From PALSA-505 sp036495485 (GTDB taxonomy: Bacteria; Actinomycetota; Actinomycetes; Streptosporangiales; Streptosporangiaceae), in assembly GCA_036495485.1 (NCBI GenBank), contig DASXMU010000107.1, positions 1-64,000 of the forward strand: DNA of 64,000 bases, given 5' to 3'. Under the pieces are notes generated by a model. It made no database searches, was not told the origin of the DNA, and saw nothing but the letters and a program-made list of their open reading frames with translations. The translations under genes and the position numbers were made by a program. Shown here piece after piece: positions 46,901 through 57,300 of the stretch (position 1 is its first letter; each line of letters opens with the position of its first letter).

Positions 46901-49900
46901 GCGCTCGGCGGCTGGCACCGCCGCGCCGCCGCCGTGGCGGGGTGGCGTTACGCGGCAGACTGGACGCCACTGCCGCATCGGGCCGAGGCACCCCTGCAGC
47001 TGGCGGGCCGGTGGCTGGTCGTGATCCCGGCATCGCTGGCCGGGGGGCCACTAGCCGCCGGGGTGCGGGCGATGTTCGCCGCGGCTGGCGCCGCCACCGA
47101 CCTGGTGACTGTCCCGGCGGACGGGATCGTGCCGCCGCTTGCGGCCGACGTGCCCGTGGCCGGGGCCCTGTCGCTGCTGGCGCTGGACACCACGCCACAC
47201 CCGCGCCACCCGCACGTGCCCACCGGGCTGGCCGCCACGCTGGCGCTGGTGCGGGCCTGGGCCGCCGACGGGCCGGCGGCGCCGCTGTGGTGCGCCACCC
47301 AGGGGGCGGTGTCGGTAGGCCGGTCCGACCCGCTCACCCAGCCGGAGCAGGCGGCGGTCTGGGGGCTGGGCCGGGTCGCCGCACTGGAGCACCCCGGCCG
47401 CTGGGGCGGCCTGGTGGACTTGCCAGCGACCCCGGACGACCGGGCGTGGACGCGGCTGGCCCGGGTGATCGCAGGCTGGGACGGCGAGGACCAGCTGGCG
47501 GTGCGCGGATCCGGGGTGTTCGCGCGCCGGCTGCGGCGGGCCACGGCTACCGGGATGACCGGCCCGGACGGCTGGCAGCCGCGTGGCAGCGTGCTCATCA
47601 CCGGCGGCACCGGCGCACTCGGCGGCCACGTCGCGCGCCACCTCGCCCGCCAGGGAGCCGAGCATGTGATGCTGGTCAGCCGGCGCGGACCGCGGGCACC
47701 AGGCGCGGATGAACTGGCCGGGGAACTGCGCACGCTGGGCACCCGGGTGTCCATGGCGGCCTGCGACGTCGCCGACCGGGAGGCGCTGGCGGCCATCGTC
47801 GATCAGTGCGCCGCGGCGGGCGCACCGGTTCGCACGGTGGTGCACACCGCGGGCGTGCCCACCACGCTGCCGCTGGCCGAGGCCACCGCCGACGACCTGG
47901 CCGGCGCGCTGGCGGGCAAGGTGGCCGGGGCCCGGCACCTGCACGAGATGTTCAGCGCCGCGGGCACGCTCGATGCCTTTGCCGTGTTCTCCTCCGGCTC
48001 CGGCGTCTGGGGCGCGGGCGGCCAGGGGCCCTATGCGGCGGCAAACGCGGCCCTCGACGCCCTGGTCGACTACCGCCGGGCCCAGGGGATGCCCGCGACC
48101 GCGGTGGCCTGGGGCCTGTGGCAGGGCGACGGCATGGCCGACGGCGCCACCGGGGTGGAACTGCGCCGCCGCGGCATGGTGCCGATGGCGCCGGAGCGGG
48201 CTGTGGCCGCGCTGGCCGATGCGGTCGCCCGGGGCGACGGCGCCGTCGCCGTGGCCGACATCGCCTGGAAGCCGTTCCTCACCGGGTTCCTCTCCGGCCG
48301 CCCCAGCTCATTGTTCGACGCCATTCCCGAGGCCCGGGAGGTCAAGGCCGCGTTGACCGCCTCCGGCGGGACGGACAGCTCCGGGCTGACCGGCCGGCTT
48401 CGCCCGCTCGGTCCCGCACAGCGGCGCGACCTGCTGCGGGAGCTGGTCACCGAGCAGGCCACAGCGGTGCTGAACCTGCCCGACGCCGCGCCAGTGGCCA
48501 CCGGGCGGGCCTTCAGGGAACTCGGGTTCGACTCGCTGACCGCCGTGGAGCTGCGCAACCGGCTGGCCGCCGCCACCGGCTTGACCCTGCCCACGACCGT
48601 GGTGTTCGATCACCCCACCGTCGATGCGCTCGCCGCCCATCTGGGCCGCGAGCTGCTCGCGGGCCTCGACCCCGCCACGTCACCAGCGGCAGGCGCCGCC
48701 CCTGCCCCCGCCGTTGACGCCGCGGGGCCAGGGACCGCCGACGACCCGATCGCCATCGTCGGCATGGCCTGCCACTTTCCCGGTGGGGCCGACGACCCGG
48801 ACGCGCTGTGGCGGCTGGTCGCCGCCGGCCTGGACGCCATCGAGCCGGTCCCCGCCGACCGGGGCTGGGACCTGGGCGAGGCGCTGCGCGGCCACCAGAT
48901 AGAGGGCGGGTTCCTGGCCGACGCGGGCGCGTTCGACGCGGAGTTCTTCGGCCTCAGCCCGCGTGAGGCGCTGACCATGGACCCGCAGCAGCGCCTGGTG
49001 CTTGAGGCCTCCTGGGAGGCCGTCGAACGGGCCGGGCTCAACCCACGGTCGCTGCGCGGCACCCGCACCGCCGTGGTGACCGGCATCGTCTCGCAAGACT
49101 ACGCCGACCTGCTTCGGGACGCCGCCGAGGCGGACGGCTTCCGGATCACCGGTGGCTCGGCGGCCGTGGTGTCCGGCCGGGTCGCCTACCTGCTCGGCCT
49201 GGTCGGCCCGGCGCTGACCGTGGACACCGCCTGCTCCTCCTCGCTGGTCGCGCTCCACCTGGCCTGCCAGGCGCTGCGCCACGGCGAGGTCGACCTCGCC
49301 CTGGCCGGCGGGGTCACGGTCATGGTCAGCCCGACCCCGTTCCTGGAATTCCACACCCAGCAGGGGTTGTCCTCCGACGGCCGCTGCCACGCTTTCGCCG
49401 CCTCCGCCGACGGCACGGGCTGGGGTGAGGGCGTGGGCATGCTCCTGCTGGAGCGGCTGTCCGACGCACGGGCGCACGGCCGGGTGCCGCTGGCGCTGGT
49501 CCGCGGCTCGGCGCTGAACCAGGACGGTGCCAGCAACGGGCTCACCGCGCCGAACAGCCTCGCCCAGCAGAACGTGATCCGGGAGGCCCTCGCCGCCGCC
49601 GGGCTGACCGCCGGCCAGGTGGACGTGGTGGAGGCGCACGGCACCGCCACGCAGCTCGGCGACCCCATCGAGGCGCGAGCGCTGCTGGCCACCTACGGGC
49701 AGGAACGGCCCGCCGGGCGGCCGCTGTGGCTGGGATCGCTGAAGTCGAATATCGGCCACACCCAGGCCGCCGCCGGGGTCGGCGGGGTGATCAAGATCGT
49801 ACAGGCGCTGCGCCACGGCACCCTGCCACCGACGCTGCATGTAGATGCCCCCACCCCCCATGTCGACTGGTCCGGTGGCGGGCTGCGCCTGCTCACCGGG

Positions 49901-52900
49901 CCGGTGGCGTGGCCGCGCGGCGAACAGCCCCGCCGGGCGGGGGTGTCCGCGTTCGGCATCAGCGGCACCAACGCGCACCTCATCCTGGAGGAAGGCCCCG
50001 CCGCGGCGGATGTCACGACGTCCACACCCGGCCGATCCGCGGCGGCTGTCACCGCTGCCAAGGACGGAACTGCCGAGGCCGTCGCCGCCGAGGGCGGAGC
50101 GGGGGGCGGGGCCAGCGGCACCCGTCCGCCGGGTGGGCCGGTGCCACTGACCGTCTCCGGCCAGGGCCGGGCGGCGCTGGCCGCCCAGGCGGAGCGGCTG
50201 GCCGGCCATCTCGACGCCCGCCCCGGGCTCGCCCTCGGCGACCTCGGGCACGCGCTGGTCGCCACGCGGGCGCAGCTGGCCGACCGGGCGGTGGTGCTGG
50301 CCGCCGATCGCGCGGGGGCACGGGCCGCGTTGCTGGCGCTGGCCCACGGCGATGACCGGGCGCCCGGGGTGGTTACCGGCACCGCACGGGAGCGGCCGAA
50401 GCTGGCGTTGCTGTGCCCCGGTCAGGGCAGCCAGCGGATCGGCCTGGGCCGGGCGCTGCACACCGTGTTCCCCGGGTACGCCGTCGCGTTCGACGCGGTG
50501 TGCGCGGAGTTCGACCGCCACCTGGACCGGCCGCTGGCCGAGGTGCTGTTCGCCGCGCCAGGCTCCGCCGGGGAGGCGCTGCTCGACCAGACCGCCTACG
50601 CACAGCCCGCGCTGTTCGCTGTGGAGGTAGCGCTGGCCCGGCTGCTGGCGGACTTCGGCGTCCGCCCTGACGCGCTGGTGGGGCACTCGATCGGTGAGCT
50701 GGCCGCGGTGCACCTGGCCGGAGCGCTTCCGCTGGCGGACGCCTGCGCGCTGGTCGCCGTCCGCGGCCGGCTGATGCAGGCGCAGCCGGCCGGCGGGGCC
50801 ATGGTGGCGGTGGAGGCGTCCGCGGCGGAGGTGGAGCCGAGCCTGCTTGGCCGGGAGGACCGGGTCGCGCTTGCCGCGGTCAACGGGCCCCGCGCGGTCG
50901 TGGTCTCCGGCGACGCCGACGCGGTGGCCGAGGTCGCCGCCGACTGGCGGGGCCGGGGCCGCCGGACCCGGCAGCTGCGGGTCAGCCACTCCTTCCACTC
51001 CCCGCACATGGCCGCCATCGGTGACGAGCTGGCCCGCATAGCCGACGGCCTGCACTGGTCGGCGCCCGCGGTGCCGGTGGTGTCCAACCTCACCGGCGAG
51101 CCGCTCACCGCTGAGCAGGCGGCCTCGGGTGCTTACTGGGCACGGCACGTACGGGAGGCGGTGCGCTTCGCCGACGGGGTGCGCTGGCTGGCCCGGCACA
51201 GCGTGACGGTCGCGCTGGAGCTGGGCGGCGAGGGCACCCTCACCGGGCTGGTCGGTGACGCCGGGGCCGGCCCGGGACCGGCGGACCGGGGGCCGCTCGC
51301 CGAGGAGCTGGCGGGCGTCCCGGCGCTGCGGAGTCCGCGCCCGGAGGTGGAGGCGCTGTTGCAGGCGCTGTCGGAGCTGCACGTGCGCGGGGTCGCGGTG
51401 GACTGGGCGGCCGTGCTGACCGCCCTGGGCCATCAGCCCCCGGCCACCCCGGCGCCGCTGCCCACCACGGCCTTCCAGCGCAAGCACTACTGGCTCCGGC
51501 CGGCCCGCGGCGCGGTACGGTCCGCAGCCCGGGCCGATACCGGACCACCTGCCGCCGGACCCGGCCTGGACCGCCTGGACCACCCGGTGCTCACGGCGGC
51601 GCTGGCACTGGCCGACGAGGACGGCTGGGTGTTCACCGGGCGGCTGTCGCGCCGGGCCCAGCCGTGGCTGGCTGACCACGCGATCGAGGGCACGGCCGTG
51701 GTCCCCGGCATCGCCCTGGCAGAGCTGGTCCTGCGCGCGGGCGCGCACCTGGGCTGCGCCCGGGTGGACGAACTGACCTTCCCCGCCGTGCTGGTACTGC
51801 CCGCCGACGGCGACGTCGAGGTCCAGGTGCGGGTCGGGCCGCCGGGGGAGGCGGACGCCCGGGCGGTGACCGTGCACGGGCGCCTGCCCGGCGCGCAGGC
51901 CTGGGTGCGCCATGCCGACGGCCACCTGGTACCGCGGCGGCCGCTGCCGGCCGCTCCGGAACTGGCCGAGTGGCCGCCGCCCGGCGCGGAACCGGCCGGG
52001 GTGGAGGAGCTGTACGGCCGGCTGGCCGCCCGCGGCTACCCCTTCGGCCCCGCCTTCCGCAGCGTGCGCCGGTCCTGGCGGCGCGGCGAGGAGTGGTTCA
52101 CCGAGGTGCGGCTGCCCGCGGATCACGAGCCGGACGCCGCGCGCTTCCACCTCCACCCCGCGTTGCTCGACTCGGCCGGGCACCCGCTGCTCGAGGCGTT
52201 CGCTGACACCGGGACCCACTACGACGGCGAGCTGCCCATCCTCTTCGCGCTGACCGGGGTCCAGGTCGACGCCCCGGGCGCGGCGCTGCTGCGGGCGCGG
52301 CTGGTGCCGCGCGGCCACGACACGATGGAGATGGTGCTGGCGGATGACTCCGGGCGGCTGGTCGCCCAGGTGGATCGCCTCACCGTGCGGGCGGTCGCGG
52401 CCCACCGGCTGGGCGGCGCCGCGCGCCTGCCGCAGGACGCCCTGTTCCGGCTGAACTGGACGCCGATGGCCGTGGCGCCGTCACCGCCGTCACTGGCGGG
52501 GCGCCGCGTCGTCATCGGCAGCGCCGCCGTGCCAGGCCCGGCGCTTCCGCTGCCCACGGACGTGGCGGCCTACCCCGACCTGGCGGCGCTCACCACCGCC
52601 CTCGTGGCAGGCGCCGTACCACCGGAGACGGTGATCGTGCCGCTCGCGCCCGCACCGTGGGAACCGGGCATCGCGGCAGGGGCGGCGGCCGCCGCCGTGC
52701 TGGACGCCGTGCGCTCGGCTCTCGGGCTGGTGCGGAACTTGCTCGCCGAGCCCCGGCTGCTGCGCTCGCGCCTGCTCGTCGTGACCACCGGGGCGGTGGC
52801 CGTGCACGCGGGCGAGTCCGGGGATCACGTGCCCGCCGCGGCGGTGTGGGGACTGCTTGGCTCGGCACAGGCGGAGCATCCCGGGCGGATCGTGCTCGCC

Positions 52901-54316
52901 GACGTGGACGGCCACCCCGCCTCGTGGCGCGCGCTCGCCACCGTTGACCGGCATGAGGAGCCACAGGTCGCGCTGCGGGCGGGCGCCCTGTGGAGGCCCC
53001 GTCTCACCCCGGCCGCCCCGGGCGGCGCAGGCATGCCCGCGGCCGGCCGCCGCAGCCCCGGCCCGGCACCGCGGCTCGCCCCGGAGGGCACCGCGGTGAT
53101 CACCGGCGCCGGTGGCGCGCTGGCCGGCCAGGTGGCCCGGCACCTGGCGGTCGAGCACGGCGTGCGGCACCTGCTGCTGATCGGGCGGCGTGGTGCGCAT
53201 GCCCCTGGCATGTCCGCGCTCACCGCCGAGCTGGCCGCCCACGGTGCCCACGCCGAGGTTGTCGCCTGCGACGTGGCCGACGGGGTGGCCCTCGCCGCGG
53301 CGCTGGCGGCCGTGCCGCCGGAGCGGCCGCTCACGGTCGTCGTGCATGCCGCCGGTGTGGTGGATGACGCGCTGCTCGGGGAGCTGACCGGCGAGCAGGT
53401 GGAACGGGTGCTGCGCCCGAAGGTGGACGGCGCACTGAACCTGCTGGAGCTGACCCGGGACCTCCCCCTGGCCGACCTGGTGTGGTTCTCTTCGGCCGCC
53501 GCCTTGGTGGGCAACGCGGGTCAGGCCGCCTACGCCGCGGCCAACGCCGCGCTCGACGCGCTGGCGAGGCGCGGCCGGGCGGCCGGGCGGCCGGTCAGAT
53601 CCCTGGCCTGGGGGCCGTGGGCGGCCCCGGACGGCATGGCCGGCCGGCTCGGCCCGGCCGCCGCCGAGCGCATCCGCCGGTTCGGTGTGGTTCCCCTCAC
53701 CACCGCAGAAGGGCTCACCCTGCTCGACGCGGCCGCCGGGCTGCCCGACCCCGTGCTGCTGGCCGTGCGGGTAGACCGGGCGGCGATCGCCAGGGCCCGG
53801 CCGGGCCAGGTGCCGTGGCTGCTGGCTGGGCTGGCGCCCGCTCCGGCACAGGCCCGCCCTGGGCGGGCCGCCACCACGCTGCGGGAGCAGCTGGCCGCGC
53901 TGGATGAGGAGGAGCGCGCTCGTGAGGTTCTCCACCTCGTGCTGACCGAGGTCGCCCGCGTGCTCGGCCATGGGCGGCCGGATGAGGTCGACGCCCGCCA
54001 GCCGTTCCTCGACCTCGGCTTCACCTCCCTGACCGCGGTGGAGTTGCGCAACGAGCTCAGCACGCTGACCCGGCTGCGGCTGCCGGCCACGCTCGTGTTC
54101 GAGTTCCCCACCCCGGTCGCGCTCGCCCGCCATCTCCTCACCCAGCTGGCCGAAGACCCGCCGGCCGCCCCGGAGGCGGCCACCGCGCCACCACCGGCGC
54201 CCGCCCATCCGGCCGCACCCGGGCCGGAACTCCGCGTCCCCGCCCAGGGCCGGAACCAGGACGATCCGCCCGCCTCCGACGATCTGCCGCCCCTTCTCGC
54301 ACTGGAGCCCATCTAA
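43985..54316 (+). CDS. Type I PKS 2: modules 2 (KS-AT-KR-ACP) and 3 (KS-AT-DH-KR-ACP)
   Basis: 3443 aa, GTG start after GGGGAG. An N-terminal coiled-coil docking segment (about residues 3-30) is followed by module 2: KS Cys197 (VNTACSSS), AT Ser666 (GHSQGE) with YASH near 766, KR Tyr1350, ACP Ser1517. Module 3: KS Cys1750, AT Ser2235 (GHSIGE) with HSFHSPHM near 2336, DH His2565 (HAIEGTAVVP) with DSAGH, KR Tyr3183, ACP Ser3348 (GFTSL rather than GFDSL). The ATs predict methylmalonyl then malonyl. The module 2 KR lacks LDD and has a Trp (GVWGAGGQ), pointing to A-type; the module 3 KR has VDD, pointing to B-type. There is no thioesterase, and the chain must pass on. The stop overlaps the PKS3 start by one base. 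Confidence 0.97.
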   Translation: MEDQERLLDYLRRVTAKLHDTQQRLREAERGRAEPVAIVSTACRLPGGVRGPEDLWELVSTGRDAVGEAPAERGWDLLTAGSVTTRGGFLDDALRFDAAFFGISPREALGMDPQQRLLLEVAWEVMERGRLDLTALRGSRTGVFAGVIDEGYDTRLGASAAEVDGYILTGSTTSVASGRVAYALGLEGPAVTVNTACSSSLVAIHLACQSLRLGECDLALAGGALVMSTPSTFAEFSRQGALSGDGRCRAFAADASGFGLAEGVALVLLERLPDAQRSGHPILAVIRGSAVNQDGASNGLTAPNGPSQQRVIHAALAAAGLTAGQVDAVEAHGTGTRLGDPIEAQALAAVYGRERPDGRPLLVGSLKSNIGHTQAAAGVASVVKMVEALRRGELPPTLHAATPSPLIDWPESGLALLTEATPWPRTGLPARAGVSGFGISGTNAHLILEAAPEPAGPGHADPEQTSPAQTGASEAVLSAADGESGPVAWPLSGRDEAALRAQAERLATHLRAHPELRPVDVGYSLAATRAALPHRAVLVGDTREELLAGLRAVTRGRVGRALVRATAPAVEPGEVAFVFPGQGPQWAGMARELMDASASFRARLTDCADALDAYVAWPVLRVLRGEVDAPLEQPDVVQPMLFAVMVALAGVWRANGVAPAAVVGHSQGEIAAACVAGALSLDEAARVVSLRSRVVMELSGTGGLLSLAMSEAEARERLPRWDGELDIAVVNSPRSVVVGGAPGAVEELRAACEADGVRARRVLADYASHTPQVEAVRERLHEVLGVVRARRGEVPIYSTVTGEVLDGSEMDAAYWYRNLRGMVRFEAATRRLLAAGHRTFVEVSPHPVLATPVEETVEAVGAGGAIIVGTLRRDEGGPDRVRRSLADAYVRGADVSWRESLGRAGGRVVDLPPTAFLGEHYWPDAQAATPPGDGAADQATAEFWTAVDSGDLARVSQTLAVRPEASAAELVTALGGWHRRAAAVAGWRYAADWTPLPHRAEAPLQLAGRWLVVIPASLAGGPLAAGVRAMFAAAGAATDLVTVPADGIVPPLAADVPVAGALSLLALDTTPHPRHPHVPTGLAATLALVRAWAADGPAAPLWCATQGAVSVGRSDPLTQPEQAAVWGLGRVAALEHPGRWGGLVDLPATPDDRAWTRLARVIAGWDGEDQLAVRGSGVFARRLRRATATGMTGPDGWQPRGSVLITGGTGALGGHVARHLARQGAEHVMLVSRRGPRAPGADELAGELRTLGTRVSMAACDVADREALAAIVDQCAAAGAPVRTVVHTAGVPTTLPLAEATADDLAGALAGKVAGARHLHEMFSAAGTLDAFAVFSSGSGVWGAGGQGPYAAANAALDALVDYRRAQGMPATAVAWGLWQGDGMADGATGVELRRRGMVPMAPERAVAALADAVARGDGAVAVADIAWKPFLTGFLSGRPSSLFDAIPEAREVKAALTASGGTDSSGLTGRLRPLGPAQRRDLLRELVTEQATAVLNLPDAAPVATGRAFRELGFDSLTAVELRNRLAAATGLTLPTTVVFDHPTVDALAAHLGRELLAGLDPATSPAAGAAPAPAVDAAGPGTADDPIAIVGMACHFPGGADDPDALWRLVAAGLDAIEPVPADRGWDLGEALRGHQIEGGFLADAGAFDAEFFGLSPREALTMDPQQRLVLEASWEAVERAGLNPRSLRGTRTAVVTGIVSQDYADLLRDAAEADGFRITGGSAAVVSGRVAYLLGLVGPALTVDTACSSSLVALHLACQALRHGEVDLALAGGVTVMVSPTPFLEFHTQQGLSSDGRCHAFAASADGTGWGEGVGMLLLERLSDARAHGRVPLALVRGSALNQDGASNGLTAPNSLAQQNVIREALAAAGLTAGQVDVVEAHGTATQLGDPIEARALLATYGQERPAGRPLWLGSLKSNIGHTQAAAGVGGVIKIVQALRHGTLPPTLHVDAPTPHVDWSGGGLRLLTGPVAWPRGEQPRRAGVSAFGISGTNAHLILEEGPAAADVTTSTPGRSAAAVTAAKDGTAEAVAAEGGAGGGASGTRPPGGPVPLTVSGQGRAALAAQAERLAGHLDARPGLALGDLGHALVATRAQLADRAVVLAADRAGARAALLALAHGDDRAPGVVTGTARERPKLALLCPGQGSQRIGLGRALHTVFPGYAVAFDAVCAEFDRHLDRPLAEVLFAAPGSAGEALLDQTAYAQPALFAVEVALARLLADFGVRPDALVGHSIGELAAVHLAGALPLADACALVAVRGRLMQAQPAGGAMVAVEASAAEVEPSLLGREDRVALAAVNGPRAVVVSGDADAVAEVAADWRGRGRRTRQLRVSHSFHSPHMAAIGDELARIADGLHWSAPAVPVVSNLTGEPLTAEQAASGAYWARHVREAVRFADGVRWLARHSVTVALELGGEGTLTGLVGDAGAGPGPADRGPLAEELAGVPALRSPRPEVEALLQALSELHVRGVAVDWAAVLTALGHQPPATPAPLPTTAFQRKHYWLRPARGAVRSAARADTGPPAAGPGLDRLDHPVLTAALALADEDGWVFTGRLSRRAQPWLADHAIEGTAVVPGIALAELVLRAGAHLGCARVDELTFPAVLVLPADGDVEVQVRVGPPGEADARAVTVHGRLPGAQAWVRHADGHLVPRRPLPAAPELAEWPPPGAEPAGVEELYGRLAARGYPFGPAFRSVRRSWRRGEEWFTEVRLPADHEPDAARFHLHPALLDSAGHPLLEAFADTGTHYDGELPILFALTGVQVDAPGAALLRARLVPRGHDTMEMVLADDSGRLVAQVDRLTVRAVAAHRLGGAARLPQDALFRLNWTPMAVAPSPPSLAGRRVVIGSAAVPGPALPLPTDVAAYPDLAALTTALVAGAVPPETVIVPLAPAPWEPGIAAGAAAAAVLDAVRSALGLVRNLLAEPRLLRSRLLVVTTGAVAVHAGESGDHVPAAAVWGLLGSAQAEHPGRIVLADVDGHPASWRALATVDRHEEPQVALRAGALWRPRLTPAAPGGAGMPAAGRRSPGPAPRLAPEGTAVITGAGGALAGQVARHLAVEHGVRHLLLIGRRGAHAPGMSALTAELAAHGAHAEVVACDVADGVALAAALAAVPPERPLTVVVHAAGVVDDALLGELTGEQVERVLRPKVDGALNLLELTRDLPLADLVWFSSAAALVGNAGQAAYAAANAALDALARRGRAAGRPVRSLAWGPWAAPDGMAGRLGPAAAERIRRFGVVPLTTAEGLTLLDAAAGLPDPVLLAVRVDRAAIARARPGQVPWLLAGLAPAPAQARPGRAATTLREQLAALDEEERAREVLHLVLTEVARVLGHGRPDEVDARQPFLDLGFTSLTAVELRNELSTLTRLRLPATLVFEFPTPVALARHLLTQLAEDPPAAPEAATAPPPAPAHPAAPGPELRVPAQGRNQDDPPASDDLPPLLALEPI

Positions 54317-57300
54317 TGACGACCATTCGCACCCGGCTCATGATCGGCGACTTCCAGACGACGGTGCGCCCGGGAGACCCCTTGGTGGCCGACCACCGCA
54401 TCCACGGCGTTCCGGTGCTGCCCGGGGTTGCCCTGCTCGACGCCGTGGTGCGGGCCGCGGCACTGGGCGGCTGCGCCCCGGCCGAGATCGAGCTGGCCAA
54501 CGTGCTGTTCGAGGCGCCCGTGACGCTGCCGGACGGCGTGGCACGGCGGCTGGTCTTCCGCTCCCATGAGCACGGCGGAGACACCCGCGTCGTCGTGGAA
54601 ACCCACGTCGCTGGTGCGGAGACGGTCCCGGACGACGCCACGGCCCCCACCGCCGAGTGCCTGGTGCGCCCGGTCAGTGCCGGCCGGCCGCCGCAGCGCC
54701 TCGACGTGGCGGCCGCGCGGCAGGCCCTGGCCGGGGCGGGGGCCAGGCCGATGGAGGACCTCTACGCGATCACCGCCGGGCTCGGCATTGAGCACCGGGA
54801 TTTCCTGCGGGCCCGCGGCACGGTGGCAGCGCATGACGGTGGCCTGGTCGCCGAGCTGACGCTCGGTGCGGCGGCCACGCGGAGGCGTGCTGACTTCGCC
54901 GTGCCGCCCACCTACCTCGACGCGGCCATCGTCGTCGCCGTGGCCGACGCGCTGCGCGGCGCCGCCGCGGCCTACCTGCCGGTCTATCTCAGCCGGTTCC
55001 GCATGTGGGACCGGCCGGGTGACCGGGTGTTCGTGGTGACCCAGCCCGGCGGCGCGCTCCGGCGCGGTGACGCGCTCGAGACCGACCTGTCCCTGCATGA
55101 CCAGAACGGCCGTCTCATCGCCCGGCTGGAACGGCTGACCGCCATGCGGGCCAGCGGCTCCTCCCTCACCGGCACGGCCACCGCGGTCCAGTCAGGCACC
55201 GCCCCGGCCGGGGCAGAGCCGGTCCCGCCGCCCGCGCCGGCCGCCACCACCGCGGCGGTCCCGCGCCCCCGGCCCTCCCGCCGCCTTCAGATCGCCGTCG
55301 TCGGCATGAGTGGCCGCTACCCCGGCGCGGACGATCTGGACCAGCTGTGGTCGAACCTGGAGGCACGGCGGGATACGGCCGGCCGGGTACCTGCCGACCG
55401 CTGGAACCCCGGGGACTATGAGAACGACGGTCGCAGGCTGTCCCGTTTCGGGGGCTTCCTCGACGACGTCGACGCCTTCGATCCCGGGTTCTTCCGCATC
55501 CCGCCGAGCATGGCCGCGCTGCTCGACCCGCAGGAGCGGCTGTTCCTCGAGGCCGCCTACGGCGCCATCGAAAACGCGGGGTACCAGCCCGACGACTTCG
55601 CGCCGCCGCACAACCAGGTCGGGGTGTTCGTCGGCGCGAGCTGGACCGATTACCGCATCCTCGCCGCCGAGGCGGCCAGGGAGCAGGGCACGCCCACGAC
55701 CCTCTCGTCGCTGTCCTCCATCGCCAACCGGGTGTCGTACACGTTCAACCTCGTCGGTCCCAGCCTCGCCGTTGACACCGCGTGCTCGGCGTCACTGACC
55801 GCCCTGCACCTGGCCTGCCGCAGCCTCGCCGAGGGTGAATGCGACGCCGCCGTGGCCGGTGGCGTGAACCTGCTGCTTCACCCGGAGAAGTATGTGGTCT
55901 ACGGCCAGCTCGACCTGGTCTCCACGGACGGCAAGCTGCGGTCGTTCGGTGCGGGCGGCACCGGGCACGTGCCCGGTGAGGGCGTGGGCGCGCTGTTCCT
56001 CAAGCCGCTGGACCGGGCGCTCGCCGACGGCGACACCGTGCACGGCGTGATCCTGGCCACCGCTATCAACCACGGCGGCCAGGCGGCCGGGTTCACCGTG
56101 CCGCAGCCTGAGGCGCAGGGCGCGGTCATCGCCCGGGCCCTGGCGGAGGGCGGGGTCGACCCGGAGACCATCGGCTACATCGAGGCGCACGGCACCGGGA
56201 CCGCGCTTGGCGACCCGGTGGAGGTCTGCGGCCTGGTCCAGGCCTACGCCGGGCGCACCACACCGCTGCCGGTCGGCTCGATCAAGTCGAACGTCGGCCA
56301 CCTGGAGTCCGCGGCGGGCGTCCTCGGCGTCACGCGGGCGCTGCTCCAGCTCCGGCACGGACGGATCACCGCCTCGCTGCACTCCGAGGAGCTCAACCCG
56401 GACATCGACTTCGGTGCCACGCCCTTCTACGTGCCGCAACGCGGCGAGCCGTGGCACCGCCCGGTAGTGTCAGGGGCGGAGCAGCCGCGCCGCTGCGGCA
56501 TCAGCTCGTTCGGCGCCGGCGGCTCCAATGCCCACGTGATCGTGGAGGAGTACCCACCTGCGCCGCCGCGCGGCCAGCCCGCCGTGCCGGATCTGCTCGT
56601 GCTGTCCGCGCGGACGCCGGAGCGGCTGCGAGTGTACGCCGAGCGCATGCTGCGGCACCTGCGCACGCTGGGCTGCGGCCCCCTCACCGACATCGCCCGC
56701 ACCCTGCAGGCCGGCCGTCCCGCGCTGCCCGCCAGGCTCGCCGTGGTCGCCGCCGACGTCCCGGAGGCGGTGGCCGGGCTGGAGCGCTTCCTGCGCGGCG
56801 GGGAGAGTCCCGCCGGGCCGGCCGTCGCGACCGGGGCAGCCGCCGGCAAGGCGGACGGCGGCCCCGCTGGCACGGCGGCGTTCGACCACGCCTGCCGTGC
56901 CGGTGACCTGGCCGAGGCCGCGCGGCTGTGGGTGCGTGGCGCCATGCCGGACTGGAGGACCCTCAACGGCGGCGCCCTCCGCCGGGTGCCGCTGCCCGGC
57001 TACCCGTTCGAGCGGCGGCGGTTCTGGATCGGCGGCTCCCGCACCTCGGCACCAGCCATCCAGGCCACGCCAGCCGCGGAGGTCGCCCAGAACGGCGCCG
57101 CGGCGCCTGCCCCCGCTCCGGCGGGCGCCACGGACACCGGCTTCCTCGCCGACGCGCGCCGCGCGTTCGAGGCGGCCCTCGTCCCGGCCCAGGAAGAGCT
57201 GGAACGGCACCTCCCCGCTCTGGGCCGCTACGCCGCGGCGGCGCTGCACCGTCGCCTCGCCGAGCTGGACGTGACGCCAGGCGACACCACCGTGGAGAGG

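Noticed and set aside
44015..46978. 987-codon open frame on the minus strand
   Set aside because: Shadow of PKS2 module 2; composition and lack of motifs as for other antisense frames.
48680..52405. 1241-codon open frame on the minus strand
   Set aside because: Shadow of PKS2 caused by high GC; no recognisable protein features.
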